From positions 7,130,001-7,194,000 of the forward strand of contig NZ_CP104174.1 of the NCBI RefSeq assembly GCF_025200925.1: a stretch of 64,000 nucleotides of DNA, written 5' to 3'. The notes under the pieces are model-generated. The model saw nothing but the letters and a program-made list of their open reading frames with translations. It was not told where the DNA came from and ran no database searches. The DNA comes from Bradyrhizobium sp. CB1015 (GTDB lineage: Bacteria; Pseudomonadota; Alphaproteobacteria; Rhizobiales; Xanthobacteraceae). Position numbers and translations under genes: made by a program. Position 1 is the first letter of the stretch, and the number at the start of each line of letters is the position of its first letter. This document shows, one piece after another, positions 36,121 to 45,856 of the stretch.

Positions 36121-37314
36121 TCAACTTGCGATCGTTTTGGGGCGGTGACTTGTCGAACAATCAAGAACATTTGACTGTTCCCCGATCAGGCTCCCTCCTT
36201 CGGTGCCGTCGAGTGCTTGACTGATCGGCCGGACCGCCGGTTTCGCTTGAGAGGTCCTGTCGAGCCGTTTTCGAATCTGTCCCGTCACCTTCACTTCAAG
36301 GAAGCGATGACTGATCGTCGCAACGATAAGCGACGGAGGAAGCGAGACCAGGAGGAAAAACAGTTGCGATCCGCTCCCCAATGCGTCGACGACGCCCGTT
36401 CGGTACATGATCAGCTTGACCCCGGCCATGACGATCGGCGGCCAGAGATAAAAACTGAAGCTGATCGTTCCCAGCCATTGCATCACCTGCCAACGCAGCA
36501 TTCTTCCGAACAGCCCGTTTCCTCGGGACAAGCCAAGCAGGAAAATTGTCCCGAAGACGCCACCAAGGACAACAACTGGAAAAGCAGAGATCCAGTCATG
36601 GAATGACAAATATGCCGGCGTGACAAAGCCAACGTAGTCTGTTGCGCTGGCAAGCTCGAGGCCTCTCCAGACAGTCAGGAACAGCACGAAGAAGATCGCC
36701 GGGTACTTCGCCAGCGATTGCAACAGGGTCGACGATAGGTACTTCTCCGCAATGAGCACGCCACCGATCATTAGGAGCGCGCGGGGATAGTACACGAGCA
36801 AGATCAGCGAACTGACGGCCAATGCCAGCGCCAGCGGCCGACTGACGCCGCTGATCAGGAAAACGATGGCACATACTCCATAGAACAGGAATTCGTATCC
36901 GAGCGACCACGCGGCTGGATTTATCTGGATGATGTCGATGAATGGAGGCGGCGCCAACAGATTTGCCCCGACCAGCAGCAGACCTGGACCCTTTCCTGAA
37001 AGCCAGCCAAAAATCGCGATCGCGATCACGGTCGCCCAGAGCACAGGAAGAATCCTGGCATAACGATCAAGAATAAAAGTCATGACCGAGGATGCCCGAT
37101 ACAGGCTTGGCAGAATCACGATTCCACTGATGCCGAAGAAGAACTCGACACCGAATTTGCCGGTCTGCAGCGCTTCTCCCAACAGCCCCTTGGCAAAAAG
37201 ATCGAACGTGGGCAGTCCGGAATGAACGACGTGATAGACGAATACCATGAGGCAAAACAAACCTCTGGCACCATGAACGTAAGGGTTAATTCTGGCGCTG
37301 GCGTTGTGTTCCAT
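36121..37314 (-). CDS. Acyltransferase-3 family membrane protein (ExoZ/OatA-like)
   Basis: The 397-residue protein has about ten membrane segments and the acyltransferase-3 (PF01757) start: RINPYVHGARGLFCLMVFVYHV, with the catalytic-type histidine in VYHV. FFFGISGIVI and DRYARILPVLWATV follow as usual. Members transfer acetyl or other acyl groups to sugars at the membrane; ExoZ acetylates succinoglycan. The final 60 residues are polar and cytoplasmic. It is divergent from the polymerase gene across 138 bp and lies 142 bp from the GH16 gene upstream, perhaps with its own promoter. The acyl group and target sugar are unknown. Confidence 0.87.
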   Translation of the reverse strand: MEHNASARINPYVHGARGLFCLMVFVYHVVHSGLPTFDLFAKGLLGEALQTGKFGVEFFFGISGIVILPSLYRASSVMTFILDRYARILPVLWATVIAIAIFGWLSGKGPGLLLVGANLLAPPPFIDIIQINPAAWSLGYEFLFYGVCAIVFLISGVSRPLALALAVSSLILLVYYPRALLMIGGVLIAEKYLSSTLLQSLAKYPAIFFVLFLTVWRGLELASATDYVGFVTPAYLSFHDWISAFPVVVLGGVFGTIFLLGLSRGNGLFGRMLRWQVMQWLGTISFSFYLWPPIVMAGVKLIMYRTGVVDALGSGSQLFFLLVSLPPSLIVATISHRFLEVKVTGQIRKRLDRTSQAKPAVRPISQALDGTEGGSLIGEQSNVLDCSTSHRPKTIAS

Positions 37315-37452
37315 GTGGGAAGTCGCTACAGGCTCTAGTATAGAGGGTGAACAGCCTCACGAGGGAGACCAAGGTCGATCGCGATCGTTCCGCTGCGCCC
37401 AGACGCACCCACCAACCGAGGCGCCAAGAAACAGTAATCGACGAGTCCCAAC

Positions 37453-38733
37453 ATGGTGAGCCTCGACACATTCCCAGCCAGAACCTCGTCTAACAAGCGC
37501 GCTGCAGTAGCGTCAAGCGACGAGACCAACAGCGTCATTTTCGCGCATATCGCCTTCATTCTGTGCATTTGCATGCAGCGCTTCGGACTCCTCATCGGAA
37601 CCGGACAGATCTTCTTTTCGCTGTTCGGATTCTTCGCGCTCGTCGCGTGGGGATGGCGGGTTGGCGTGGTGAGCATTCGCGGGCCGCAGACTCTCGCATT
37701 CGGACTCGTCGTCGTCTGGTTTCTCTTCAGCGCGGTCGCCGCAGCCGAATCTCCCGATCGCGGTGTGGAGACCAGCCCGGCATCACTTGCGATGGTTCTT
37801 GTCACGAATTCGCTCTTCCTGTTCGGACCCTCGACGAGATTCTCGAACCAGGCGGTCCTTCCCGTCTTCCTGTTCTATGTTCGCCTGTGCGCCGTTCTGG
37901 CGATCGTCCAGATCGTTCTTCAATTCGGCGGAATACGCATCTTCTCGTTCAAGGATGCAATCCCGGCGCTCGATCCGGTCCTCGTCGAGTCCGCCTACAA
38001 TCAAAATGCGGTGGAATTTTATGGGTCGTTGAATCGGCGCGCGAACGGGTTTTTCCCGATGGAGCCCGGAGCGCTGTCCCAATTGCTCGCTATAGGTGTG
38101 GTCGTCGATGTGTTCATTTTGCGGCGACTTGCCTATCTTCCGCTATATGCCATCTCGTACGTGCTCACTCGGTCCGGATCGGGCCTCCTGGTGCTCGTCG
38201 TGTCCCTCGGTGTCTATCCCCTGATCGCTCCGCTCAAATCACTGCGGGTTATCGCCATCGGGGCGGCCGTTGCCTTGATGATCGGCACAACGTACCTCGT
38301 TGCACCGGAACCTTTTGATCCCATCGTTGGCAGGCTTGATGAATTCAGTTCAACCAAGTCGAGCGGCTATGCTCGCTACGTGGCGCAACTACAGACCTGG
38401 GACTATCTCTTTAAGACCGACAGAGTGCTCATCGGCTCGGGGCCCGGCGGATTGGAACGCTCGCCCGCCTACTTTGGCGGCAGCGGAAATCCCGTTCTCA
38501 AACTCGTCGCGGATTACGGGATTATCGGGCTAGTGATTTTCCTGTTCTATCTCATCCTCTCGATATTCAGGAAAGACAACTCGATGCTCGCATTGACGAT
38601 GCTGGCGTGCTATCAGCTCGGCGGCGGCAATCTCGCCATGGCTCCATTCCTGATCATGATGGCGATGCTGTGCGTATGGTCGCAGCCGCCAGGCGCCGGC
38701 CTGACGTCGATCCGTCGCAAAGCTGCCGTCTGA
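37453..38733 (+). CDS. Wzy polymerase / O-antigen ligase-like membrane protein
   Basis: The 426-residue protein is strongly hydrophobic with about ten membrane segments. The periplasmic loop has LNRRANGFFPMEPGALSQ and the C-terminal part IGSGPGGLERSPA, then NPVLKLVADYGIIGL, both typical of the Wzy/O-antigen ligase superfamily. Such proteins join flipped repeat units into a chain in the periplasm. Polymerase and ligase cannot be told apart from sequence alone. Given the ExoP-like protein and flippases in the locus, polymerase is more likely. It faces a GT2 gene tail to tail. Confidence 0.75.
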   Translation: MVSLDTFPARTSSNKRAAVASSDETNSVIFAHIAFILCICMQRFGLLIGTGQIFFSLFGFFALVAWGWRVGVVSIRGPQTLAFGLVVVWFLFSAVAAAESPDRGVETSPASLAMVLVTNSLFLFGPSTRFSNQAVLPVFLFYVRLCAVLAIVQIVLQFGGIRIFSFKDAIPALDPVLVESAYNQNAVEFYGSLNRRANGFFPMEPGALSQLLAIGVVVDVFILRRLAYLPLYAISYVLTRSGSGLLVLVVSLGVYPLIAPLKSLRVIAIGAAVALMIGTTYLVAPEPFDPIVGRLDEFSSTKSSGYARYVAQLQTWDYLFKTDRVLIGSGPGGLERSPAYFGGSGNPVLKLVADYGIIGLVIFLFYLILSIFRKDNSMLALTMLACYQLGGGNLAMAPFLIMMAMLCVWSQPPGAGLTSIRRKAAV

Positions 38734-38754
38734 CCTGTCCCGGCCCTGCCCTGA

Positions 38755-39930
38755 TCATCGAATGATGCGGAATCGGCCGAGCAACGCGCGTAACCATTTC
38801 GGCCGCTGGGCGGGCACGTAGCGCAAACTCACCAGGGCCCGACGGAAGTACTGCGGACTGACCAGGATGCAGAAGATCCAAGCCAGCAGCGATATGCGCT
38901 GCGATCTTGAGAAACCTTGCGGCGACGCAGCCGCCCCAAGCGCATCGACAGCGATGCTCAATGAACTATCCGCCGCGATTGGATGAAGGTCCGGCCGCAG
39001 CTTGAAGGACGCTATCCGCAAACAAAGAAATATCAAATTGCTCTTGAGCGCATCGGGCGCAACCGGCAGCCTCTCCATGCGCGCGACCTCGGAAAAGAAC
39101 TTGTACCGCCTCCGCGTGAGGTCGATCTCTCTCGCAAAGCGGGTATCGTCGAGTTGAAGGAAAGCCCCATGATTGAGGCCGTGCACGCGATAATCCGCCA
39201 ACTGTTTGGTGATCGTCACGATCTCGCCACAGGCAGGAGCGGCCGCCAAAAGATAGCTGTCCGGAGCCCGATCAACGAAGTCGGACTCAAAGCCGAAGAC
39301 ACGCTCGACAAACCATCTCGGGTAGGCATTTCCTGACCCGGGCGGCGTCGGATAAGCGCCGGTGGTTGCCATCCACTTGCGGACATCCTCCGAGGACGGG
39401 CAGGAGAAGTACTGCGGCAGGACATTTCCGGTCGGCTGCCCGTCGGCATCGATCACGCGCATCTGAAACTGATATTTGCTCGCGGCTTTGGACCAGACAG
39501 ATACTATCTCCGTCATGACATCAGGATGCAAGGCATCGTCCGAGTCGAGAAATATGATGATATCGCCGGACGATCTGCGAAAGCCGTTCACACAGGAGGT
39601 CATCTGCCCGGCGTTCGCTTGGCTGATGATTGTGACTTCGCCTGCAAATTCGTTGATGACGTCGAGTGAATGGTCCGTCGACCCGTCATCGACGACGATC
39701 ACCTCGACCTGCGGCCATCGTATGTCCAGCGCGCTGCGGATCGCGAATCCCACGTAAGCTGCGTAATTGTGGTTTGGAATGACGACCGAGAGGCGCGGCA
39801 GAATTGCCGGTTCGACGTCCGGCAACACAGCGTGTCTTGGTATCTCCTTCAACATTCGCCCGCCTAGAATACTCTCGTTGTAAGTAGGTCGCACGACGGT
39901 CGACAGAACATCACAGTCGACGGACGTCAT
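38755..39930 (-). CDS. GT2 glycosyltransferase
   Basis: The protein of about 391 residues has a 50-residue lead, then a GT2 domain: RLSVVIPNHNYAAYVGFAIR, VVDDGSTDHS and donor motif LDSDDALHP. GSGNAYPRWFV, ADYRVHGLNHGA and the C-terminal layout mirror the GT2 protein at 23.4-24.5 kb, so the two are probably paralogues acting in the same pathway. ATG 39930 has GGGGA four bases upstream; 39855 and 39975 are alternatives. The gene is divergent from the small secreted protein. Confidence 0.82.
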   Translation of the reverse strand: MTSVDCDVLSTVVRPTYNESILGGRMLKEIPRHAVLPDVEPAILPRLSVVIPNHNYAAYVGFAIRSALDIRWPQVEVIVVDDGSTDHSLDVINEFAGEVTIISQANAGQMTSCVNGFRRSSGDIIIFLDSDDALHPDVMTEIVSVWSKAASKYQFQMRVIDADGQPTGNVLPQYFSCPSSEDVRKWMATTGAYPTPPGSGNAYPRWFVERVFGFESDFVDRAPDSYLLAAAPACGEIVTITKQLADYRVHGLNHGAFLQLDDTRFAREIDLTRRRYKFFSEVARMERLPVAPDALKSNLIFLCLRIASFKLRPDLHPIAADSSLSIAVDALGAAASPQGFSRSQRISLLAWIFCILVSPQYFRRALVSLRYVPAQRPKWLRALLGRFRIIR

Positions 39931-40120
39931 CCAATCCCCGAACGTGCAGCCTCTAGCACGTGTTTTCAAGCGCAAGGAAGAGGCAATTCTCCCCCTGCAA
40001 GCTCGGGAACCATTTCACCTGTCATTCTGTTGCCGCAACTGCAACTCTATCCTGCCGCCAACAATTGCGGCTTGTTTCGAGAGCTGGCCCCAACCATCAT
40101 GGATGTGCAGAGCAGTGAAG

Positions 40121-40573
40121 ATGCACGATAACCGATCTAGGCGCTCAGACGGTTATGTGGCGATATGTGCAGCGATCGCTGCATCGCTCCTCGCAACGAC
40201 GGCCGATGCTCAAACTTCCGGCTTCGGCCGTACATCTCCTCCGATGTATGGCGGCTCCGGCATTTCGACTCGGCCTTCGAGTTCGATTCGACCGATGGAA
40301 GGTACTTTCGCGCCAAATCACACGACAGTGGACGGAAAGCTTTGTATATCAGTCAACCCGTTGACGCATCCACAAGCCAACAACCCCAAGATCATCGAGC
40401 AGATTGTGCTGGTTCAAAACATTTGCGGTCAATCGATCAGGGTTCGGGTTTGCTACGCGGGAAGTTCCGATTGCATTGTCGTTCCGCTCGCGGGCTACCA
40501 GAAGTTGCAACGCGTACTGGGGATTGCGGCCGGATCGACGAGCTTTCAATTTGAGTATCGCGAGCTCTATTGA
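40121..40573 (+). CDS. Small secreted protein, unknown function
   Basis: The 150-residue product has a signal peptide (about 13-29: YVAICAAIAASLLA, then TTADA/Q). The mature part has a Ser/Gly/Pro-rich linker and then a compact region with four cysteines (LCISV, NICGQ, RVCYAG, DCIVV) that may form two disulfides, consistent with export. No family is recognised. ATG 40121 is chosen because the signal peptide follows; the frame extends back to 39944. Its place between GT and epimerase genes hints at a surface or EPS-associated role, which is inference. Confidence 0.55.
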   Translation: MHDNRSRRSDGYVAICAAIAASLLATTADAQTSGFGRTSPPMYGGSGISTRPSSSIRPMEGTFAPNHTTVDGKLCISVNPLTHPQANNPKIIEQIVLVQNICGQSIRVRVCYAGSSDCIVVPLAGYQKLQRVLGIAAGSTSFQFEYRELY

Positions 40574-40967
40574 CGTCATTCAGACGAACATCCTCTGGTT
40601 GAACGCTCACAAGACATGTGGGCGTTGCCGCTTGAACCAAGCCACCGCATTCGGGATCGCCAAGATGGAACTGATGACTCCGCGTTCGCACGTGCTGCCT
40701 ATAACGATCTTGTTATCGCCGTATCAAAAACGCACGACTAGCCAATTGCTGCCCCGATTTGCCCGCTTCATTGATATCCAGCAGCGAAAACGCTGGCGGG
40801 CGCGAGCGGGCGTGCTGCGCCTCAAGCGATCCCTTGTCCGGCAGGCACAACTCTTGCAACGAGGGGGCGTGCAGTTTTTCCAATGCGCACGCTCGATCAC
40901 CAGCAAGCCTTGACCGAAGTTCGTCGCAGTAGATTCACCACGTTCACTCACGTTGACCCTCGCGCAC
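40574..40967. other. Intergenic region without a clear gene
   Basis: I see no supported gene, strong inverted repeat or clear promoter. A plus-strand frame crosses it but is a continuation of an out-of-frame reading of the secreted protein gene. Confidence 0.35.
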
Positions 40968-41951
40968 ATGTCCCATCCCACCCAGGCTATTGTATTCGGA
41001 GGCGCAGGCTTCATCGGTACACATCTGATGACGCGGATGCTCGCTTCCGGCCGCTACGACCGGATCGTCTCAGTGGATATCGGGAAGCCCAGGGCTCATG
41101 TCGAAGGCGTCGAATATGTCCATCACGATGTCCGTGAGCCAATCGAGCCGAAGCTCGGCGGCGGGGTGCCTTCCGACATCTTCAACCTGGCCGCGGTCCA
41201 TGTCACCCCGGGTCATCCGGACGGAGACTATTATTACACAAACGTGCTAGGTGCGGTGCACGTCTGCCGATTTGCGAAAGAAACTGGCAGCCGGAATATC
41301 GTCTTTACCAGTTCGATATCGGTCTACGGTCCGACGGAGACCCCACTTACCGAAGATGCGACGCCGGTCCCGGTCAGTGCCTATGGACGTTCCAAACTCT
41401 CGGCCGAAGCAATCCATCGTCTGTGGCAGTCCGAGGACCCGGACAGGCGGCTGACCATCGTGCGCCCCGCCGTCATCTATGGGCGCTACGAGCGAGGCAA
41501 TTTCACGCGATTGTCGAGGCTTCTCGAGAGGCGGGCCTTCGTCTATCCCGGCCGAACCGACACCATCAAGTCGTGCGGCTACGTAAAGGACCTGGTCTCA
41601 TCGATGCTCTTCATGGCCTCTCGCAACGACAGCCTGTCGATCTACAATTTCTGCTATGAACACCGTTACACCATCAGCGAGATTTGCTCCGCCTTCTCGC
41701 AAGCTGCCAAATACCCCACGCCGACAATGACGATCCCGGTGTGGCTCATGAATCTCGCCGTGCTTCCATTCGAGGTGCTGCAGGCTGTCGGGATCAAGAC
41801 CGGCATCAATCGCGATCGGATCAAGAAGTTGTGGTTTTCTACGAACATTCTGCCGAAGCACCTGATCGCAAGCGGGTTCAAGTTCGACTACGATCTCGCA
41901 AGCTCGCTGGTGGATTGGAATCGGGAATCCTCCATCAAGGATTTTGATTGA
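40968..41951 (+). CDS. NAD-dependent sugar-nucleotide epimerase/dehydratase
   Basis: The 327-residue extended short-chain dehydrogenase has the NAD motif VFGGAGFIGTH near residues 8-18, a serine in FTSSISVYG and the catalytic pair in YGRSK. C-terminal residues 230-300 include a hydrophobic patch (IPVWLMNLAVLPFEVLQAVG), as in several membrane-associated epimerases of the WbpV/WcaG-like group. The substrate cannot be named: UDP-glucose, UDP-GlcNAc or UDP-uronate epimerisation are all possible. ATG 40968 precedes the fold; a TTG at 40953 is possible. It is monocistronic. Confidence 0.8.
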   Translation: MSHPTQAIVFGGAGFIGTHLMTRMLASGRYDRIVSVDIGKPRAHVEGVEYVHHDVREPIEPKLGGGVPSDIFNLAAVHVTPGHPDGDYYYTNVLGAVHVCRFAKETGSRNIVFTSSISVYGPTETPLTEDATPVPVSAYGRSKLSAEAIHRLWQSEDPDRRLTIVRPAVIYGRYERGNFTRLSRLLERRAFVYPGRTDTIKSCGYVKDLVSSMLFMASRNDSLSIYNFCYEHRYTISEICSAFSQAAKYPTPTMTIPVWLMNLAVLPFEVLQAVGIKTGINRDRIKKLWFSTNILPKHLIASGFKFDYDLASSLVDWNRESSIKDFD

Positions 41952-42592
41952 GGTCTCGTGCTTGATGTGCCCAATCGAGCGGAGATTCATCGGTTGGAAC
42001 TCCAAGGCCGACCCTCGCCACCATAGCGGATGCGCTGAGACCAGACTGGTTGCGTTCCGGCGTATCGTGCTCGGTCGTAACCGCGATAGCGTGATCGCCT
42101 GGCCTGTGGCAGTTGCTCGATCCCCATGCTCGTCCGTCACACTCAGGCCGATATTGCATCGCAGAATTCGCGGCCGGTCGGGCGCTGTTCCACCGGGTCG
42201 GCACGCGGGATTCCCGGCAACCTGCCCAATTCGTGGGCGAACAATGATCTTCTCAGGCGGCGTAAATTGCGCAGGTCTAGAAAGTCGCTTTTTTTGGCAA
42301 AGTTGACGGAGATGGCATTATGACGATTTTACGGCGAGCGGCACCGACAATGGCCCAGCAGCGTTGCCGAAACTTTCTCTGACAACAACGTGCCGAACGA
42401 TCCGACTAGGTGTTTCGCCGAGGCTTCGATGGGAATGGTCAACTCTCGAGAGTCGCGATCTCGATCACGCAGCCGGCATGTCGAATTCTGCCAACGTGCA
42501 ACTTCTACGCGGCAATTTGCAATTCACGAATTCAGCGCGGCGGCAAGGCCAGCCTGATGCCGCATTCACAGAGATTTAGGTAGGCGGGCCGG
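41952..42592. other. Long leader region upstream of the exoP-like gene
   Basis: No gene is supported in these 641 bp. They include a run of seven T at about 42285-42295, a TTGACG at 42303-42308, and a perfect 12-bp palindrome (42442-42453). The region before exoP also has an unusual cluster of A/T-rich words (GCAATTTGCAATT, two GAATTC). It probably contains the promoter and possibly a regulator-binding site for the exoP transcript. Confidence 0.4.
42442..42453. promoter_or_regulatory. Perfect 12-bp palindrome upstream of exoP
   Basis: ACTCTCGAGAGT is fully self-complementary and lies 140 bp ahead of the exoP start, in a gene-free region. It has the size of a dimeric repressor or activator half-site pair. 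It matches no consensus I know. Confidence 0.25.
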
Positions 42593-45007
42593 ATGCTTCA
42601 AAAGATCACATCTCGCGAGATTGAAACCGCTGCGCCAGAGACTCCATCGCTGGAGCAGACCGTCTCCTCTGCGCTTGCGCTGGTGAGCCGCCAGTATCCA
42701 GTGATGATTTTCACGCTGCTCCTGTGCATCTGTCTTGCCGGCGTTTACGTGTTCACGGCCCCGAAGCGATATACCGGAACGGCCATCCTGATGATCGACA
42801 GCCGCAAGATGCAGGGCCTGCAGACGCAAGCGCCCGCGAGCGGCGCAGACAACCCGATCGACTCGGCGATGGTCGACAGTCAGGTCGAACTTCTCAAGTC
42901 CGAAGCGATCGCCTCCAAAGTCATCAAGGACCTGAAACTTGCGGACTCATCAGACTTCATGAGCGACGGTGGCGGATTGCTCAGCAGCATAAGTACCGCG
43001 ATTACCGGAATATTCTCCGAGCCGACCCCGCCCACGGAGGAGCAAATACTGCGCGCGGCACTCGCCCGCTTTGCGAGCGGCCTCAGCATCAAGCGCGTCG
43101 GCGTGAGCTATGTTATCGAGATCTCCTTTCAGGCATTATCGCAGGAGCTAGCAGCGCGGATCGCCAATGCGGTCGCCGACGGCTATATCGTGGACTCGTT
43201 GGAATCGAAATATCAGGCCTCGAGACGGGCGGCGGTATGGCTGCAGGACCGATTGAAGGAACTGCGATCGCAGGCGTCTTCCGCTGAACGTACCGTTGCG
43301 GATTTCAAGGCCAAGAACAACATCGTGGACGCCGGCGGGCGACTGCTCACCGAGCAGCAACTCGCTGAAATCAACACTTCGCTGACGGCCGCGCGTAGCC
43401 AGCGTGCGGAGGCACAAGCCAAGCTCGAACGTATCACCGCGATCTTGAATGCGGACAGCGACGATTCCAAGGTCATTCTGAATGACCTGGCGACGGTGAG
43501 CGAGACGATGGCGAACCCGGTCATCACCAAATTGCGCCAGACCTATCTCGAGTACGCGGCCAAGCAGGCCGATTGGTCGAACCGGTATGGATCGACACAT
43601 TTGGCGGTTGTCAATTTACGCAACCAGATGCGTGAAATCCGACGCTCGATCATTGACGAACTGCGACGCACGGCCGAGGTCTACAAGAGTGACCTTGAAA
43701 TTGCCAAGGCGCGCGAAGAGTCCAGCCAGAAGAGCTTGAACGATACGATCGCGGTCTCGAATAATACGAGCCAGGCCCAGATCATCCTGAGAGATCTGGA
43801 AAGCAACGCTCAGAGCGCCCGCGCATTGTCTGACAACTTCCTACAACTGTACATGGTCTCGGTTCAGCAGCAGTCGTTCCCCATTACTGAAGCGAGGGTG
43901 ATCAGCCAGGCCGCGTCGACTCTTCCCAACAAGACGTCGCCAAGAACGACACTCATCCTGCTTGCGGCGATCGTGGGCGGGTCGATTCTCGCAGCTCTCG
44001 TCGCAATTCTGCTTGATATGATGGATCGCGTCTTCCGTACCGTTTCGCAGGTCGAGCAGTTCGTGGATACCCGCTGTCTCGCTTCAATTCCAGTAATAGA
44101 ACAGGGTGCCATTAAGGCGAGTTCCGCTCAATCGGGCAAAGCAACCTGGCGATTCGCCAAACGCGACAAGCTCAAACCGCAGCGGGCCTCACCGAGTCAC
44201 GGGGGATCCGGCACGACGTTGCCACTCCACGGGGCCGCGCCCGGGTTCAGCCACCAGCAGTTGCATCACGGCCGTCTGCTTTCAATTGAGGATAGCGTCG
44301 GGCGGCACGTGATCAATGCCCCGTTTTCACGCTTCGCAGAGGGATTTCGGTCGATCAAGCTAGCCAGCGATTTTGCGAATTTCGGTGCAGGGTCCAACAA
44401 GGTCCTGGGGATTACCTCCGCTCTTCCGAACGAGGGAAAGTCAACCGTCAGCGAAGCGCTGGCCCAGACCTTAGCGCAAAGCGGGTGCCGTACGCTGCTG
44501 ATCGATGGCGACATCCGCAACCCAAGCCTCACCGCAAGGCTTACGCCGGCTGCGCAGGAGGGCTTGATCCATGTCGTCATCGGTCAAGCCGACTGGCGGA
44601 ACGTGGTCTGGATCGACCCGCAGACAAATCTACATTTTCTTCCTTGTGCCATCACATCCCGCTTCTCGAATTCGAGCGACCTGCTGGCCTCGCAACAGAT
44701 GGAAGACCTGTTCCAGCAACTACGGCAGCACTTTGATCGCATCGTCCTCGATCTTAGCCCGCTGGCGCCGGTGGTCGACGTTCGGGCGACCAGGGGCCTG
44801 GCTGATTCCTATATCCTCGTCATCGAATGGGCGAAGTCGAAAATCGATATCGTCGAGCGCGTGCTGGGCGAAACCCCGGTTGTGCGCGAGCGGATGCTCG
44901 GTGCGGTTCTTAACAAGGTGAACGTGTCGGTGATGAGCCGCTACGATACGTACGGCGCAGCCTACTATCGCAATCGATACTACAAGAGGTATGGCTACGT
45001 CGATTGA
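42593..45007 (+). CDS. exoP: ExoP-like polysaccharide co-polymerase with BY-kinase domain
   Basis: The 804-residue inner-membrane protein joins a Wzz chain-length domain (membrane segments near 36-56 and 450-475 around a long periplasmic coiled coil) to a cytoplasmic bacterial tyrosine kinase (about 575-780). The kinase has Walker A SALPNEGKSTVSEAL near 608, Walker A' LLIDGDIRNPSL near 635 and Walker B RIVLDLSP near 714. The last 22 residues hold eight tyrosines, the usual autophosphorylation cluster. Such proteins set chain length and couple polymerisation to export with an outer-membrane channel, which is not in this window. A basic linker of about 90 residues joins the two halves. Confidence 0.93.
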   Translation: MLQKITSREIETAAPETPSLEQTVSSALALVSRQYPVMIFTLLLCICLAGVYVFTAPKRYTGTAILMIDSRKMQGLQTQAPASGADNPIDSAMVDSQVELLKSEAIASKVIKDLKLADSSDFMSDGGGLLSSISTAITGIFSEPTPPTEEQILRAALARFASGLSIKRVGVSYVIEISFQALSQELAARIANAVADGYIVDSLESKYQASRRAAVWLQDRLKELRSQASSAERTVADFKAKNNIVDAGGRLLTEQQLAEINTSLTAARSQRAEAQAKLERITAILNADSDDSKVILNDLATVSETMANPVITKLRQTYLEYAAKQADWSNRYGSTHLAVVNLRNQMREIRRSIIDELRRTAEVYKSDLEIAKAREESSQKSLNDTIAVSNNTSQAQIILRDLESNAQSARALSDNFLQLYMVSVQQQSFPITEARVISQAASTLPNKTSPRTTLILLAAIVGGSILAALVAILLDMMDRVFRTVSQVEQFVDTRCLASIPVIEQGAIKASSAQSGKATWRFAKRDKLKPQRASPSHGGSGTTLPLHGAAPGFSHQQLHHGRLLSIEDSVGRHVINAPFSRFAEGFRSIKLASDFANFGAGSNKVLGITSALPNEGKSTVSEALAQTLAQSGCRTLLIDGDIRNPSLTARLTPAAQEGLIHVVIGQADWRNVVWIDPQTNLHFLPCAITSRFSNSSDLLASQQMEDLFQQLRQHFDRIVLDLSPLAPVVDVRATRGLADSYILVIEWAKSKIDIVERVLGETPVVRERMLGAVLNKVNVSVMSRYDTYGAAYYRNRYYKRYGYVD

Positions 45008-45075
45008 CGACAGATGCTTGTCCGGAGCGGTGGGCAGCGCTTGCAGGACTTTTGGCAGGGCCCTTGGATGCAAAC

Positions 45076-45723
45076 ATGAATGATTTGGCGCTAGCGCATG
45101 TTAGGTCAGCGCTTCTGATGGCGCACTCAGTTCTGCTCGGTGCTGGTCTCGTGATGACGGCGGCTCCCGGCCGAGCCGAGCCCGTGCGTCCGGGCATTCT
45201 GAACTGCGGGTCTGGCATCAGCGCCGAGCAGCGTCGACGTTGCGACGAAGAGGCGTTCAAGCAGATCGAGTCCGGCAGCCAATCGACACAGCTTGAGGGC
45301 GGATGGCGACTGGTGAAGAGCAAAAATCCCGACGGCGGAGCCGATGCCATTTCGGTGATGCATGTCGTCGATAGTGCCAAGTCGGATACGCGCCTTGCTG
45401 GACTGAGCTTGCAATGCGGGAAGGGTGGCCTCGAAATTGTCCTCATTGTACTCGAGCCACTGTCGCGCTCGGCACGACCGAACGTAACCCTCATAGCAGG
45501 AGAGAAGCGCGCGGAGTTCCAGACATCCGTGGTCCAGGGCGGCGTGTCGCTCCTACTACCCGCCGACGCCTCGAAGCTTGCTGCAAGCGACTGGCAAACC
45601 GCAAACGAGCTTGTTGTTGAAATTGGGACCACACCGAGCGCGATCCACGGCGCGGTGCCGATGGCCGGACTGGCGACGGCTCTGCGTTACTTGTCGCAGT
45701 ACTGTTATGCTCGACAGTTTTAG
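45076..45723 (+). CDS. Secreted protein downstream of exoP, unknown function
   Basis: The 215-residue product has a signal peptide (about 8-33, ending PGRA/EP) and a mature domain with cysteines at CGSGI, RRCDEE, LQCGKG and SQYC that could pair. The order W(R)LV, LSLQCGKGGLEIVLIV, VSLLLPADASKLAASDW and a C-terminal GLATALRYLSQYC recalls IalB- or VasI-like periplasmic proteins, but only loosely. The frame is open back to a TTG at 45004 that overlaps the exoP stop. ATG 45076 better fits the signal peptide. Co-transcription with exoP is likely. Confidence 0.55.
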   Translation: MNDLALAHVRSALLMAHSVLLGAGLVMTAAPGRAEPVRPGILNCGSGISAEQRRRCDEEAFKQIESGSQSTQLEGGWRLVKSKNPDGGADAISVMHVVDSAKSDTRLAGLSLQCGKGGLEIVLIVLEPLSRSARPNVTLIAGEKRAEFQTSVVQGGVSLLLPADASKLAASDWQTANELVVEIGTTPSAIHGAVPMAGLATALRYLSQYCYARQF

Positions 45724-45856
45724 CCGGTCACGGAACTGTCATGCCGGGCGAATCCCGCAAATCGATTGCATGTGACCAGTTGGCAAGATGCGTTGTGATG
45801 ATGCGTCATAGTGGCAACTATCCGGCCATCCATCACCGAGACGACGGTGATGTTGC

